Assembly: GCA_963277665.1 (NCBI GenBank)
Contig: OY728142.1
Location: 6,090,001 to 6,154,000 of the forward strand
Length of the DNA: 64,000 bases
Direction of reading: 5' to 3'
Source: Viscum album
Lineage: Eukaryota; Streptophyta; Magnoliopsida; Santalales; Viscaceae
This document shows, one piece after another, positions 9,560-20,801 of the stretch (position 1 is the stretch's first letter; each line of letters begins with the position of its first letter). Both the position numbers and the translations under genes were made by a program. Under the pieces are notes generated by a model. The model was not told the origin of the DNA and searched no databases. It was given only the letters and a program-made list of their open reading frames with translations.

Positions 9560-12250
9560 TTAATATTTGGAGGTGTATTTTTGAATGATAAGGGTTGTCC
9601 AGTAGGTAGAGAGGATAAAGTCATAGAAGCATCAACCATCTCTCCAACAACATCTCCCAAATTTTGTAAGGATGATCCAAGACCTGCTCAATCATCATGA
9701 TTAATCCTTATAGGCATGGATTCGATGTTGGGAAAAAATTTATGAAATCTCACCAAGTGAAATTTATCCGTAAGAAAAAAAAGGTAGTTTATTAGAAAAG
9801 TTTAGGTTCTAGGATATAAATTTCTTCAGCAAACCATTAATTTCCCCTTTGATAAAGATCCACAGGATCAAATATTTCATTTATAATTTTCAAAGAGGAT
9901 GCATGGAGATCGATGGTAGGAGATCCTGGAAAGTGTTTCCCTCTAATATTTGACATGGAATCCACAAAAGAATCAATTATTCCCACCATTTAGTGATTGT
10001 AAAAGTCTAAAATAGTTGTATAAACATTATAAATATTCTTTAAGAAGTTTCTAAAAAGGTTCTAAACACCTCATTTATTCATACAATTGAGTACCAACTT
10101 CCTCAAGATTTCAAACTGATTAACTGACATTCCCATCAAATGATCAACTGAAACAACTTCTTTTACTTTAAACAATACTAGACATTCCCGATGCTCAAAA
10201 AATGCATCATCTTCTTCTTTTTCATCATCATCTACAGACAATTTTAGCTCAATACTACTAAAAACAATTTGATATAAATATTCAAATTTCTTCTTTAAAA
10301 CATCAAAGTTGTTGGATAGCGATCCAACCATATTCTTTAAACCATTGATAATAAAACTTAGATCTTTTTTTACTTGAAACATCATCTGCTAGTCTATAGG
10401 AATATTCTATTATAATAGGGTATTTATTTTCTTATTGTATTGATCAATTGACATATGAGAATCTCAAGGAAATATAAAAATCCTTCTATTTTCATATATC
10501 AAGTCCCTTTTAAGATACTAAATTAATTCTTTTGGTATAAATTCACACAAGATATAGTAAATTTTATAATACACTGTGTCTATCACTATATACACTCTTT
10601 TTAATCTCAAGAAAATATTCACCTGATTCAAGGTTTTTGCATATGTTTTCATTTACATTTTCTCAACAACATACTGAACTAACATATTTACTTATTTAAC
10701 ATCATATCCTAAAATTACATTATCACAAAAATTTCTGATTTCATTTATTTATTCTAATAAATTGGATTTCAAATATTCCACTTCATGTAGTAACTCAGAA
10801 TATCTCCCTTGAGCTCTCTCAGTATTATCTCTTCCAACATCTGGTGCTTCAGAATTTTAGAAATCTTAATTGATAGGATATAATCTGACTTGTTGAACTT
10901 TTATACTTTTATAATGATCTAGTTTAATTTCTCCAACTTGAGGTAACTATTAAACATGATGAGATTCATGACACTTATACTTCATTTTTTGTGCAGTTAA
11001 TTTAACCAATTCATGAGAGGGAGAATCTATAATAAGCGGTGAATTTTTTGTACATATAGAGATGGTTCTCTCTTGAAAAATAGAAATCAATCAGGGGAAA
11101 TCATAGGCTAATATTTCTATATTTTTATGAACATAAACACAAGGAGGTGAACTATCATGCTGAGTAGTACTTTCTCCATGTTCCAAAACAACTCTCACTC
11201 TTCTTCGCCTTTTGGAAAGATTATCTTCATCATTTTTATTTGTTCTTATATCAACACTCTATGATGGTCTGTCTACTAACAATGGTCTTTATTAGAGGTT
11301 GGATGAATACCCCTGATTTGAACTAGAATTTACTTTAGCTTCTAAAGTTACCACCACCAAATCTTTCATTGAGTAATTCCAACAAAACCCACTTTTTTCA
11401 AAACAATTACACCAAACATTTTCGACCCATGATAACAAGTGGTTTTATTTTCATCCCAGAAAACTCAAAAAATTTAATGTCCCAAGGTTGATATTCTTCT
11501 AAATGGAAATAAATTCACAATCTTGTTTTATACATGCGACATTTACCTCATTGCATACCTTGATTGGTTAATAGAATTTTCAATCATAAATTAATATATG
11601 AAAGGACCATATTGAAATAAATCTTTTCTAAACTCACCATTTCAATGATTGGTGGAATATTGGATGAACATGATGTGAACTTTTGTTTCTAGTTCAATAT
11701 CCTTCACTGGAACCTTCTCTAAATCAGCAGCTCCAAACAGAGACATCATAATCTCTAGTGGACTAACTTTATCTATGGAATGAATTTAAGTAGTGAAATA
11801 TTCATATCCTTCATGTGAGAACTTAAAAGATACATCCATTACCAAAGAGGTTAATGAAAAAAATTGGTTCATGGTTGGGGTGATGAGATATTCATTATCA
11901 CCAAAATGAAACACTCTAGTTTCCTAAATCTATCATGCTTACCTTTCAAACACGAACTCAATTTTTTTCATCAAAAACATATTCCCAAACATTGTGATTA
12001 ATGAATTTCCTAAGAAAAATATCAGTCCCATTGATCCAAGAAAAATCGCTTCCTCATCCACTGAGAACTTTTATTGTTGTTCTTTGTCGATTAGATCTTC
12101 TTGAAGTAGCTCTATCAAATTTTTTATCATTTATATTATTGATATTAGTTTTATAGGATTTAATTTCATGGAATATTAGGGTAAAAAGGTTCCAGATATT
12201 AGGGAGAAGAAAATGTTTTGAAATATTGCTAAACATTTCACATGAAGGAT
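9560..12250 (-). pseudogene. Extra 3' ORF region of Copia-1 (env-like position), decayed
   Basis: This 2.7-kb region follows RNase H, where SIRE/Maximus elements carry an additional, often called env-like, ORF. It shows protein-like character but no identifiable domain. In descending order there is a stretch with RATSRRSNRQRTTIKV (about 12075-12120), MNQFFSLTSLVMDVSFKFSH (about 11815-11880), a basic-acidic stretch NDEDNLSKRRRRVRVVLEHG (about 11180-11240), and a heptad-like segment of about 100 residues (10071-10385) with an acidic run DDDEKEEDD. No signal peptide or transmembrane segment is convincing. Calling it an envelope would be an over-reading. It could equally be a captured or lineage-specific ORF. 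Stops and shifts break it throughout. Confidence 0.5.
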
Positions 12251-12599
12251 TGAAATAATTTATTATGTTTCACGATAATTTAAGGGCCACACAGTGATGT
12301 TTATTGAAATCATTACAAAAATCTAGGTGACGTGTCCCATTTTGATATGCCTAATAATAAATATAGTGACACCAAAAAAATTGATTTGAAATTTTAAAAA
12401 ATTTTAAAAAAGAAAAGTATAAATATTTTATAAATCATAGAATTATGTTACCTTGTAAGTAAAATTGAAATTAAGTAAGATCAAATAACCTGGATTTAGA
12501 TCTAATGAAATTAAATTTTTTAGTAGAAAATGGGTTACTAAAAAACGATACTAATTTATTTTTTGTAGAAAACAAATCATAAGAGATATCATTATTTTG

Positions 12600-12950
12600 C
12601 CCATGATATCTTAAAAAATATGTTTTAAATAAATGTTATTTATTATATGATTATTTATCAGATTATTTGAAATGTTTATAAAACTTGTGTTATCACATTT
12701 TATTAGAACACATTGGAAATTAAATCCAAAATCCCCTAAGGTTTGTTTGATCCACAATACATTCACACAACAACTTATTTCTACAATATATTCATATTTA
12801 GCTAGTGATAACACTACAAAGTATTGTTTCTTATGTGACCAAGATAATAGGGATTTTCAAAGAAAATGATAGGTTCCATATGTTCTCTTCATATCCAGTC
12901 TACATCTAGAAAAATTAGCATCCAAATATGAAATTAAATTAAATTCATTA
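12600..12950 (-). pseudogene. pol: Copia-1 RNase H C-terminal region
   Basis: RNase H removes template RNA during reverse transcription. On the minus strand 12611-12814 encodes AKYEYIVEISCCVNVLWIKQ, then TLGDFGFNFQ and IKCDNTSFINISNN. These align with the copia pattern A-E-A-E-Y-I-A-A, L-W-M-K-Q-T-L-x-D and I-K-C-D-N-T-S-A-I-x-I-S-x-N. The first Glu of the A-E-A-E motif reads Lys, so catalysis would be doubtful even without the frameshifts. It continues from RT at higher coordinates. Confidence 0.85.
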
Positions 12951-13960
12951 ATTTTTGGAAAAAGAAGAGAAAGAGACATGGTTCCTTTTAGATACATTCA
13001 AATTATTTTGGTAGAATTTGAATGAGGTTATTTTGGATTGGATTGAAATATTTCAAAAATTCATGATGAAAAAATAATTTCTCGTAAACTTTTAGAAAGA
13101 TATATTAATCTTCCAATGATTTTTCTATATATCTTTTCGTCAAATTATTTTCTAGTTTCATCCATATCAAGTTTAATATTGGATCTCATTATAGTTTAGT
13201 AAGTCTTTCTTTTTTCAAGTAAAATATTCTAAAGAAAATAAGGTATATATTTTATTTTATTTAAACATTTAGAAATTGTTTTTATAGATTTCAAATCGTA
13301 CAAATTATTTTAACTTGCCCATCGTACTCATTTTAAATTCCATTTTCCTATGTTTGGAAAAATAGTTGCACAATTTTTTATTTGTTGATCGAAAAATAAC
13401 ATCATAAACATATAGTTTTACTAAAAAAATATTTAAGGATAAAGTTTTATTAAATAATATAGGATTTTGTATTCTTACTTTAAAACCATTTGATAAAATA
13501 AAACAACTTAATCATTCATACCATGCTCTTGGTTCTTGTTTAATTCCATATAGAGCTTTGGTATGTTTAAAAAATGAATTTAGAATGTGAGGGTAAACAC
13601 TACTAGGAAGTTTTTCAACATAAAATTTTTCCATTAAAATTAATTTATAAAATAATATTTAAATTCCATCTGATATATTTTAAAATTCATATAATATGAG
13701 TATTCTAGAAGGATTATAATCTCTTCCAACCTAGATGTAGGAGAAATTTTTTTCTCATAATATATTCCTTCTTCTTGATTATATCATTTGGAAACTAATA
13801 TTGATTTATTTCTAGTTATTACACCATGATCATATTTCTCGTTTCCAAAAATAAATTGTGTTCAATTGCAGAATAGTTAGAGGATCTTTCAACTAATTCC
13901 CAAACTTTTTTAAAACTGATTTAGCTCTTATTCTACATCGAAGAAAAAAATTTCATCTAA
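12951..13960 (-). pseudogene. pol: Copia-1 reverse transcriptase remnant
   Basis: RT copies element RNA into cDNA. In descending order, recognisable pieces are a V-W-E-L-V-like start with SNYSAIEHNLFLETRN (about 13830-13905), a Y-N-Q-E-E-G-I-Y-Y-like block (about 13745-13785), YYMNFKIYQMEFKYYF (about 13640-13690), KALYGIKQEPRAWYE (about 13510-13560), and a degenerate active-site block near VKLYVYDVIF (about 13390-13420). The last has Y-D where the family has D-D. Frameshifts separate the blocks. The order and spacing are those of plant Ty1/copia. Confidence 0.88.
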
Positions 13961-14439
13961 TAAATATTATTCCAAAGATATAGGATATATTTTGGAAAAA
14001 GATATATAATTATTCTAGGTTTATTATATTTATTATTGTTCTAACTCCTTCATATAATATTCCTATAATTTTTTTATAAAGGATGGTCTTTAATATTTCT
14101 AAGTTGTCTAGGGGCCACACTTTCTAGTTCACTAGTTTCAACCATTGCTTTATTTAATGTTAAGTAATCATGTTACAAATCATCATCCTTGTTCTTATTA
14201 AGGAGATTTTAAGTTCCTATATCCTTGATATAATAACTTTTTTCATCATTTTGAGTTATTTTATGATCAAAAGGATCACTTTAATCAAACTTTTCATGAG
14301 ATGATTTTACAACAATCCTTGACCTTTTTCTGAAAACACTTATTGCTTTGAATGTAGTAGAGTAACATTTGATAAAACCCTCATGATACTTTAGATTAAA
14401 TTATCCAAGATTATTCTTAGTTTTCATGATATATACCTT
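13961..14439 (-). pseudogene. pol: Copia-1 integrase C-terminal part and linker to RT
   Basis: The minus strand just after the Gypsy-4 junction reads CKCYIMKTKNNLG, then FNLKYHEGFI and RSRIVVKSSHEKFD. These correspond to the stretch following the F-K-V-F-G-C motif of copia integrase. The partner half ends at 27744 on the other side of Gypsy-4, so one protein region is split by 13.3 kb of foreign DNA. Confidence 0.85.
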
Positions 14440-14444
14440 GCATC
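14440..14444. repeat. Target-site duplication of Gypsy-4, left copy (GCATC)
   Basis: GCATC at 14440-14444 pairs with GTATC at 27739-27743, four of five bases identical. Both belong to the interrupted copia integrase. Confidence 0.75.
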
Positions 14445-14780
14445 TATAACACCCAAATATTTTATAGAACATTTTCATTAACAAAATGTATATTTAATAA
14501 CATGTGTCGCACGCAACACCGAGTTCAAAGCACCACAATCTATTATAAAATAGTTTTTAAAATATAAATATCAAATTTTATTAGCCATATTATATACAAT
14601 ATAGTTTTTAACATTCATTTTTTTGTTTTGTAGATATGATATACGAACAAATCTAATAAAACAAGTATTTTTTTCAAGAACACAATTTTACAGCCTTTTA
14701 ATGGTGCACCAATTTCAAATCTAGTATTTGACACATATATATATTATATTTTGAAGAATAATTATCTTTTTTGTAATAAG

Positions 14781-14875
14781 GACATCAAAATTTACATTGG
14801 TTGAATTTTTGGTATTTTTCTGATAAATTTCATATTTTAGTGAATTGTGAAAAATAATGCATTTTAATTCAAAAT
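14781..14875 (+). promoter_or_regulatory. Conserved U3 block shared by four LTRs
   Basis: The block contains TTTTTGGTATTTTTCTGATA and a TTTTAGTGAATTGTGAAAA-like half. Versions lie at 24581-24672, 59156-59255, 59541-59600 and, on the minus strand, 21711-21777. Conservation above the AT-rich surroundings suggests a constrained element. The function is unknown. Confidence 0.5.
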
Positions 14876-15440
14876 GTTTTTTTGTATAATTTATTTATAT
14901 TGTTAAATTATCCTTTTAATTTATTTTAAAGTATAATTTAATTAATATTTTATCATAATTACAAATATTTTTCATTTTATAAAAATTTTAATTGAAAATA
15001 GATATTAAAACATTTCAATCTTTTTAAGATTTTACTTTAAAAGCCTACCTTTTCATTTTTATGAGAAATTAATTTTAAATATATTTTTCCAAATTATTTG
15101 AATTTAATTAGGTAAAATTTATTCCATATTTTGAATCATAAGATCCAAATTAGGTTATAAGGTCGATTTAATTTTTATGTATAAATAATTTACCATGGTA
15201 AGAAAATTTTTTATTGATGTATAGGTAAAATTGTGACAAGGGTTAAAGTTAAAAGGTAAAAGTTTAAAATCCCTAAAAATTGAAAACATTAATGGTTGGT
15301 TGAGTTGTTTCTCAAGACTAAACATACTACACAACATCAATTTAAATTATAATTCATTGAAATTAATTCCACCTCAATGTGGTTAGCTTTAAATATAAAA
15401 TAATCAATGATTTAATCACTTGAACCCACCTACCCTCAAA

Positions 15441-15448
15441 TATAAATA
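15441..15448 (+). promoter_or_regulatory. TATA box of Gypsy-4 5' LTR
   Basis: TATAAATA is followed at once by CCACCTCTCACCTCCCC, a pyrimidine patch. The same pairing is seen at 25239 (TATAAAT, CCACCCTTCACCTCC), 60345 (TATAAAAGG, CCACCTCTACCTC) and 21145-21158 on the minus strand. This shared arrangement makes it the best core-promoter candidate. Confidence 0.7.
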
Positions 15449-15969
15449 CCACCTCTCACCTCCCCATAGTGACATAAAAAACTATTAGATCCTCAAATAT
15501 CTGAATAAACCTCTTCTACTCACTCTCCCCACATCCATGTGCTTCTGGTCTCCCGAAAAGACCAAATCCAAGGTTCTCAAGGGTCTTTCAAGGAAGTGAT
15601 ATTCAAACGGTAATTTTATCATACCACCTCTCTTAATATCTTTTATTTTTCTAATTTCCCCTCACCTCCATCATCCATAAATGAATGATAAATACAGAAT
15701 CATGTATATACCATTGTTTTTTGTTTCTAATATAATATCTCATATCCATGTCATTTCTTACCTCCTCTTTTTCAAAGAAATGAAATTGTTGTCCATGTTA
15801 TGCCTGTTAATCAACTTCGTGAATATTGTTTTTGTTCTTTTTTCCATTACTGATTTAATGTCTAGTATTAGAATATTATTTTATTTAAATAATATTTAAA
15901 TTATAAAAAATTTATTATTCTTTAAATTTAATATTAAACATACCTTAATGGTTTCCATAATATGGATAT

Positions 15970-16040
15970 ACGATAACATAATTTGTGGAAGTGTGGACTA
16001 CCGCCCCCTCAAAGTGATGTGATTCATTCATGTTATACAT
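15970..16040 (+). other. LTR module 2 (GGACTACCGCC core), Gypsy-4 5' LTR
   Basis: The core GTGGACTACCGCCCCCTC is followed by an AAAGTGATGTGATTC tail. GATAACAT at the left can pair with ATGTTATA at the right. It lies about 530 bp downstream of the TATA box. Confidence 0.6.
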
Positions 16041-16156
16041 GGAATGCATTAAGGATAATTTTCATAAATATATGTAACATATATTACATATATATGATAC
16101 TATAAATATAATATACATATTTAGCATTAACCATTTTTTATTTGAATAAGAAAAAA

Positions 16157-16221
16157 GAAATGAAAGTAGTATTCATGCGTACAAACGACCTACCGTCTCC
16201 ATGAACAGTAAATTTTATTTC
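16157..16221 (+). other. LTR module 1 (65-bp hairpin), Gypsy-4 5' LTR
   Basis: Arms GAAATGAAA...ATTCATG and CATGAACAGT...TTTATTTC flank a loop with the core ACGACCTACCGTCTC. In Gypsy-5 the same 65-bp element has a better-preserved stem. Its core resembles that of module 2. Confidence 0.65.
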
Positions 16222-16547
16222 TTATTTCCAAAAATTATAGATTATTATAAATAAATATGTAATAAAAATATAAGATAATTAAATCATGATTTAAATTCTT
16301 GGATATTATGAAATCATGATTTAACTAATAGAAGAAGAAAATATCAGGTCATAACATACTTGAGAAAACTAGAAGATTAACAACCGAAATACTGAAATAA
16401 TGAAAGTTTGTTAAAAACAAGTTTAACAATATATTATAAGGAGATGATATAAAATATTATAAACATTTTTATGGTACTTTAATAATTTTTTAACTGTATT
16501 CAAACAATTATACTGGAGTTTAAAGGATGATCACCCAAAAGGAATTG

Positions 16548-16561
16548 CAAGGTAAGGGTTA
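16548..16561 (+). promoter_or_regulatory. Splice-donor-like AAGGTAAGGGTT in Gypsy-4 LTR
   Basis: CAAG|GTAAGGGTT matches the plant 5' splice consensus. Comparable motifs lie at 61650 (GAG|GTAAGGGATC), 40215 (AAAG|GTAAGGGCC), minus 19836-19850 (CAAG|GTAAGGGATT) and minus 37537-37548 (CAAG|GTAAGAG). Splicing is inference. Confidence 0.4.
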
Positions 16562-17943
16562 ATTTCACAATCTCATTATTATTTGAGATTGTTTATACAC
16601 AAGTATTTATTAGGACATATTTATCATCCATGTCCATGTTTCTTAAAAATATTTTCAAAAGGGATATATTAAAGGTACTATATGCAGTAATATATAACTA
16701 ATACATCATTTTAAATGTTTCCAATAATTATTCCTCTAAATATTTCTCATTCATGTCCATGTTTTTAAAATTGGTTTTATGGATTTATTTATAAGGACAT
16801 GAATATTATTAAATGTTAATTTTTGAATTCTAATCAAATGTTTTAAATTTTTATTGGACACTTTGATTCAAAAATATATTTAAAAAATCCTTTTTTTTAT
16901 AAATGTGTGGCTTTTGAATAAATTATTTCAAAAATAGGTTTATTTGTTTCAAGAAATTTTAATGGTTTTTAATATATTATTTTTATTTATGTCAATATCC
17001 TTTTTTGGATTTTATGATTAATTGAGGTTGATTGTTTATACAATATACCAAATTTTATTAAAGTGTTTATGATATATTTGACTACGGATGTGCTATTTTA
17101 ATATCATTCATGTTTTATGGGAAATGTATTAACATTTCATATGCTAGTTTTAATATGAATGTTTATGTTGTTTATGTTTCACGCTTTTAATATGAATAAT
17201 GTATTTGACTTTGTAAGATATTAAAAATTCCCTCTATAACCCATTGATGCATTTATAGGTCTCATGAGAGGAAATTATTTCAAAAACAATCATGTGTATT
17301 TGTTTTCCCTGAATTTTAACATTATCACGTGGATAGATATTAACACAAATCAGGAATGTTTCTACCAGCATAATTAAAATTATCACGAGGATAGATATTA
17401 ACAGTAGATAACTTGAGGATATATATTGATAGTGAAGACATCTGGCATTATGAATTCTCTCATAATGATATTAGTTATGGAAATTCTAGGTGATTATTCA
17501 ACTAGTATAATATCCCTTGTTATTCTAATTTTATATGGTAATATTCAGTCTTTCCATATTATACTAATGATTTTGTTTAAAGGGAATGTGTTTTATTTAT
17601 ACATCATTACATAATGTTTATGATTATATATTCATAATAGTTGTCATTGTACGCTTACCCTTTCTAAGAATTTGATCTCACCCCTTTCTTATGTTTTAAC
17701 TTCCAAAGATTCCAAGAGGTGTATTATAACTTATATGAAGGGTAAATCCAGGAGAATAAATGCATCTTCAAGGGATTATCTATAATGTATTTTATGTTCT
17801 GAATTTTAATGTAATGTTACTGTATGTAATATATTTTCAAAGACTGTAAAAATGGTCGGTCCTTCGAGATTTGATTCCTTATAACATTTTCAATGTATTA
17901 AAATAATGCACCACCTCCGGGCTTCTGGTGTCGGGGCATTACA

Positions 17944-18182
17944 GATGGTATAATGGGTAGTTTAACAAAAACCTTCGAAATTAGACATAGAAAATCATAG
18001 ATTATGGAACATAACCCTAACATAAAAATTGAAGATATAGATATAATAATATCCCAAAGAAACCATGTTTATGTTTATGGTATTAGATACACATAAATTT
18101 TTTAATTTATGTTATGAATTTCACTTGTTGTGGGAATATACATAATGGTATGATCTAATTGGGTGTATTCCATTGTTTTTAA
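17944..18182 (+). other. Gypsy-4 primer-binding site and leader
   Basis: TGGTATAATGGG at 17946-17957 begins three bases after the LTR end. Only TGGTAT and one further base fit initiator tRNA-Met (TGGTATCAGAGC). The following 225 bp of leader holds no gene. Confidence 0.7.
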
Positions 18183-18502
18183 ATGGATCATAGTAAAAGG
18201 AATGGAAATCATATCAATGCACGTAATCCATGTAGTGATTTTCCTCCTATGAAAGATAATGATGGTGGAGTAGGTGATACATCTGGTGCTGAACAACTTA
18301 TAACCATATTGGGAAAGCTGACTCGGGTTATGAATAATAACCTTACCCATATAGAGAGCTTTGTTCCAAAACATGGAGGTTAAATGTTGGACCACTTTAT
18401 CATACAACACCTCTAACATTTAATGATTTTATAGATCTATTTGAAGCTAAATAATGGATAAGTTCCTTAGATAAGATATTTCATGCTTTGGGAGGCAATG
18501 AA
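18183..18502 (+). pseudogene. gag: Gypsy-4 gag, N-terminal part
   Basis: Translation probably began at the ATG at 18183 (MDHSKRNGNHINARN...). Gypsy-5 also has an M-D start after a similar leader. An open frame runs to 18383, then a frame change leads into PLTFNDFIDLFEAK and WISSLDKIFHALGGNE (about 18410-18502), with a stop between Lys and Trp. This is the N-terminal Retrotrans_gag pattern P-x-F-x-G...D-P-x-E-A-x-x-W-I...I-F. The frame is cut at 18502 by the solo LTR and resumes in the same phase at 22292 with KVTF. Confidence 0.85.
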
Positions 18503-19835
18503 TGTAGCAACCCAGTCCCAGATAGCCCATAGCCAATGTTTTCTATCGATTACATTGGCATGATTACAAGGAATCAATCCCCAAATGACCAAACATTTTA
18601 GTAATATTTGTATCAAATACATAAATTAGTATTGTATTACAAATTAATACATTGATTACAATATAATTTTTTTTCTTCTTTCTAAATAAATAAATCAGAG
18701 GATATCTTTAATCCATCTAGTAATTCCTTTCATATCATTCATAGTAATAATCTTGGATTACATTAGAATGAAACATAATAAGGGTGATCTTAAATGCTCG
18801 GTAAGCGTAAAATAGAGCTGAAGAAATAATAAATCAATGAGAATAGTTAGTTTGGTAAGGTATATAACTAAAAACACATTCCATTAAAATTACAAGATAA
18901 GGAAAAATAAAAACTTTAATTTCTGAAATTGAAACACACGTTATTTAATCATTGAAATAAAAATTAAATTTATCCATAGATAAGTCGATGCAAAATATCA
19001 TGGATGAATAATAACTAGAAGTAATATGAAATAAATGCTTAATTATTGGACACCATGTTTCCTAGGTAAATAGAACTAGTACCATCAAAATATAGTTTAA
19101 CCCTACCAATATTCACAACTAACTTGTGCCATGAGACTATAGATGTATCAAGGGGCTTTCATTCACAGGTATCCAACCCATAGGGATTTGATTAAATGGT
19201 CCCCAACCAATTTATTGAACTTCCAAAGCATTCCTCATATATCAAATAAATAATGTTCCTTATCAAATATCCATATTTACTAAATTATACAGATTTATCA
19301 ATATTTTCCCAAATAATCACATATGTGTCAAAGTTGACACCGTATGTAAAATGGTATATATTTTTGGAAATAGAAATATCCTTGATAAATTAAATGTACA
19401 ATTTAGGGTAAATTCAATGTTTAATGTTCATAGTAAATTGAATATTTAAAGGGGACTAACAAATAAATCGAGAAAGTGAATATGAATACTATCCTTGTAA
19501 AAATAAATCATAAACCATGCAGAGAAAAAATAAGGATGGTAACAATAAAAAAATCCCAATTGGATTAAAATATATATTTGTTTTTGTTAAAAAAAATTAA
19601 ATATTAACTTTTAAAAATATTCTTGAGGAAAATATCCTTTACTATTCAAAAAACCTTAGAAAATATTTTTTATTTAAAACCAAAAAGGGATTAATGAATA
19701 AATAAAACATTTAAATAACATGAATATATTAGGTTTCATGATATTATATGTTAATGTGATATTAATTACACCATATATAATAAATTAGGTGTACTAAAGT
19801 TAAGTATGCCTCATGTAATGAAAATGAGACAATAA

Positions 19836-19850
19836 TCCCTTACCTTGTGT
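19836..19850 (-). promoter_or_regulatory. Splice-donor-like site in solo LTR
   Basis: The minus strand reads ACAAGGTAAGGGATT, near-identical to the motif at 61648-61660 in Gypsy-5. It lies downstream of the module array, as in the other LTRs. Confidence 0.4.
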
Positions 19851-20161
19851 TTCTTTTCGAGTGAACATCCTTCAAATTCATGCATAATAAACTTATATTA
19901 ATTTTCTACTTACTTCATAACTTTTTCATGTTTATAATTAATTTCATTTCACTTATTACCATGTTTTGTACAAAAACTCAAATAACTAAGTTTACATAAG
20001 GTGTTTTTGACCAAATTCAATTTATGTGTCAAAAAAATATTGTTGGTCAACTATGGTCAAAGGGGTATTTATATAACATATATAGAATAATAAACATGAC
20101 CTAATTGTAATATTTATAAATTAATTATACTTTTGAAATCTATCATTAAATATGTAAACAA

Positions 20162-20686
20162 AAAATTAATTAATGTTACAATCACGAAGATGGTAGGTCG
20201 TACGTACATGAGTAAAGTTTCCATTTTCAATGGTTGTTATGGAAAGAAGGTAAGTAACACCACATCATTTAATAATAATCATTATATAATAAATAAAATA
20301 TTATATAATCATAAATACTTATATATAGAGTTAACTTGATGAAAAAATAATCACATCATGTCGAGGAGGCGGTAATCCACATGTCCATGAATAACATTAT
20401 CATTTTCAAAGTGTGTGAACGGGTAATAAAGAAAATGATATATATATTTATTTATTTATTTCCAGAAAAGTAATTATTTCATGTATATAATATATATTTA
20501 ATTTCCCATATTTTTAATGAAAACCAACATTTATATGATCCACATTTTGTGTGAACAAATCACAACTCTTTGAGGGGGGATGTAGTCCACACTTCCTTAA
20601 ACGATGTTATAGTAATAACATAAAATAGAAAGTATTAATTTTAGGTGTGATAAAAGGATTAAATAACTAGAAATAAATAATTTATA

Positions 20687-20719
<33 letters not shown>

Positions 20720-20801
20720 TCCATCATAATTTCCACCATGAGAGGTGGTAATGCAATAATGAGCCATTATCGTTTCACGAGGCAGTAGTTCGACGTCCAA
20801 A
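20162..20801 (-). other. Array of four LTR modules in the solo LTR
   Basis: On the minus strand the cores lie at about 20782 (CGAACTACTGCC), 20581 (GTGGACTACATCCC), 20373 (GTGGATTACCGCCTCC) and 20193 (TACGTACGACCTACC). The spacings are about 201, 208 and 180 bp. Gypsy-5 shows 180 and 208 bp spacings for its cores at 60903, 61083 and 61291. The DNA between cores is AT-rich and diverged, while the cores stay recognisable. Confidence 0.65.
20694..20720. repeat. (AT)n microsatellite in solo LTR
   Basis: A run of alternating TA interrupts the spacer between two modules. Confidence 0.9.

Larger units (their letters stand above)
14445..17943 (+). repeat. 5' LTR of Gypsy-4, 3499 bp
   Basis: It runs from TATAACACCC to GGGGCATTACA and matches 24244-27738 over its length. 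No ORF inside is convincing. It contains the TATA box, paired modules and a splice-donor-like site listed separately. Confidence 0.92.

Noticed and set aside
10071..10385. Viral envelope protein
   Set aside because: There is no signal peptide, transmembrane segment or fusion-type motif; only a heptad-like, acidic segment is visible, so just the position is env-like.
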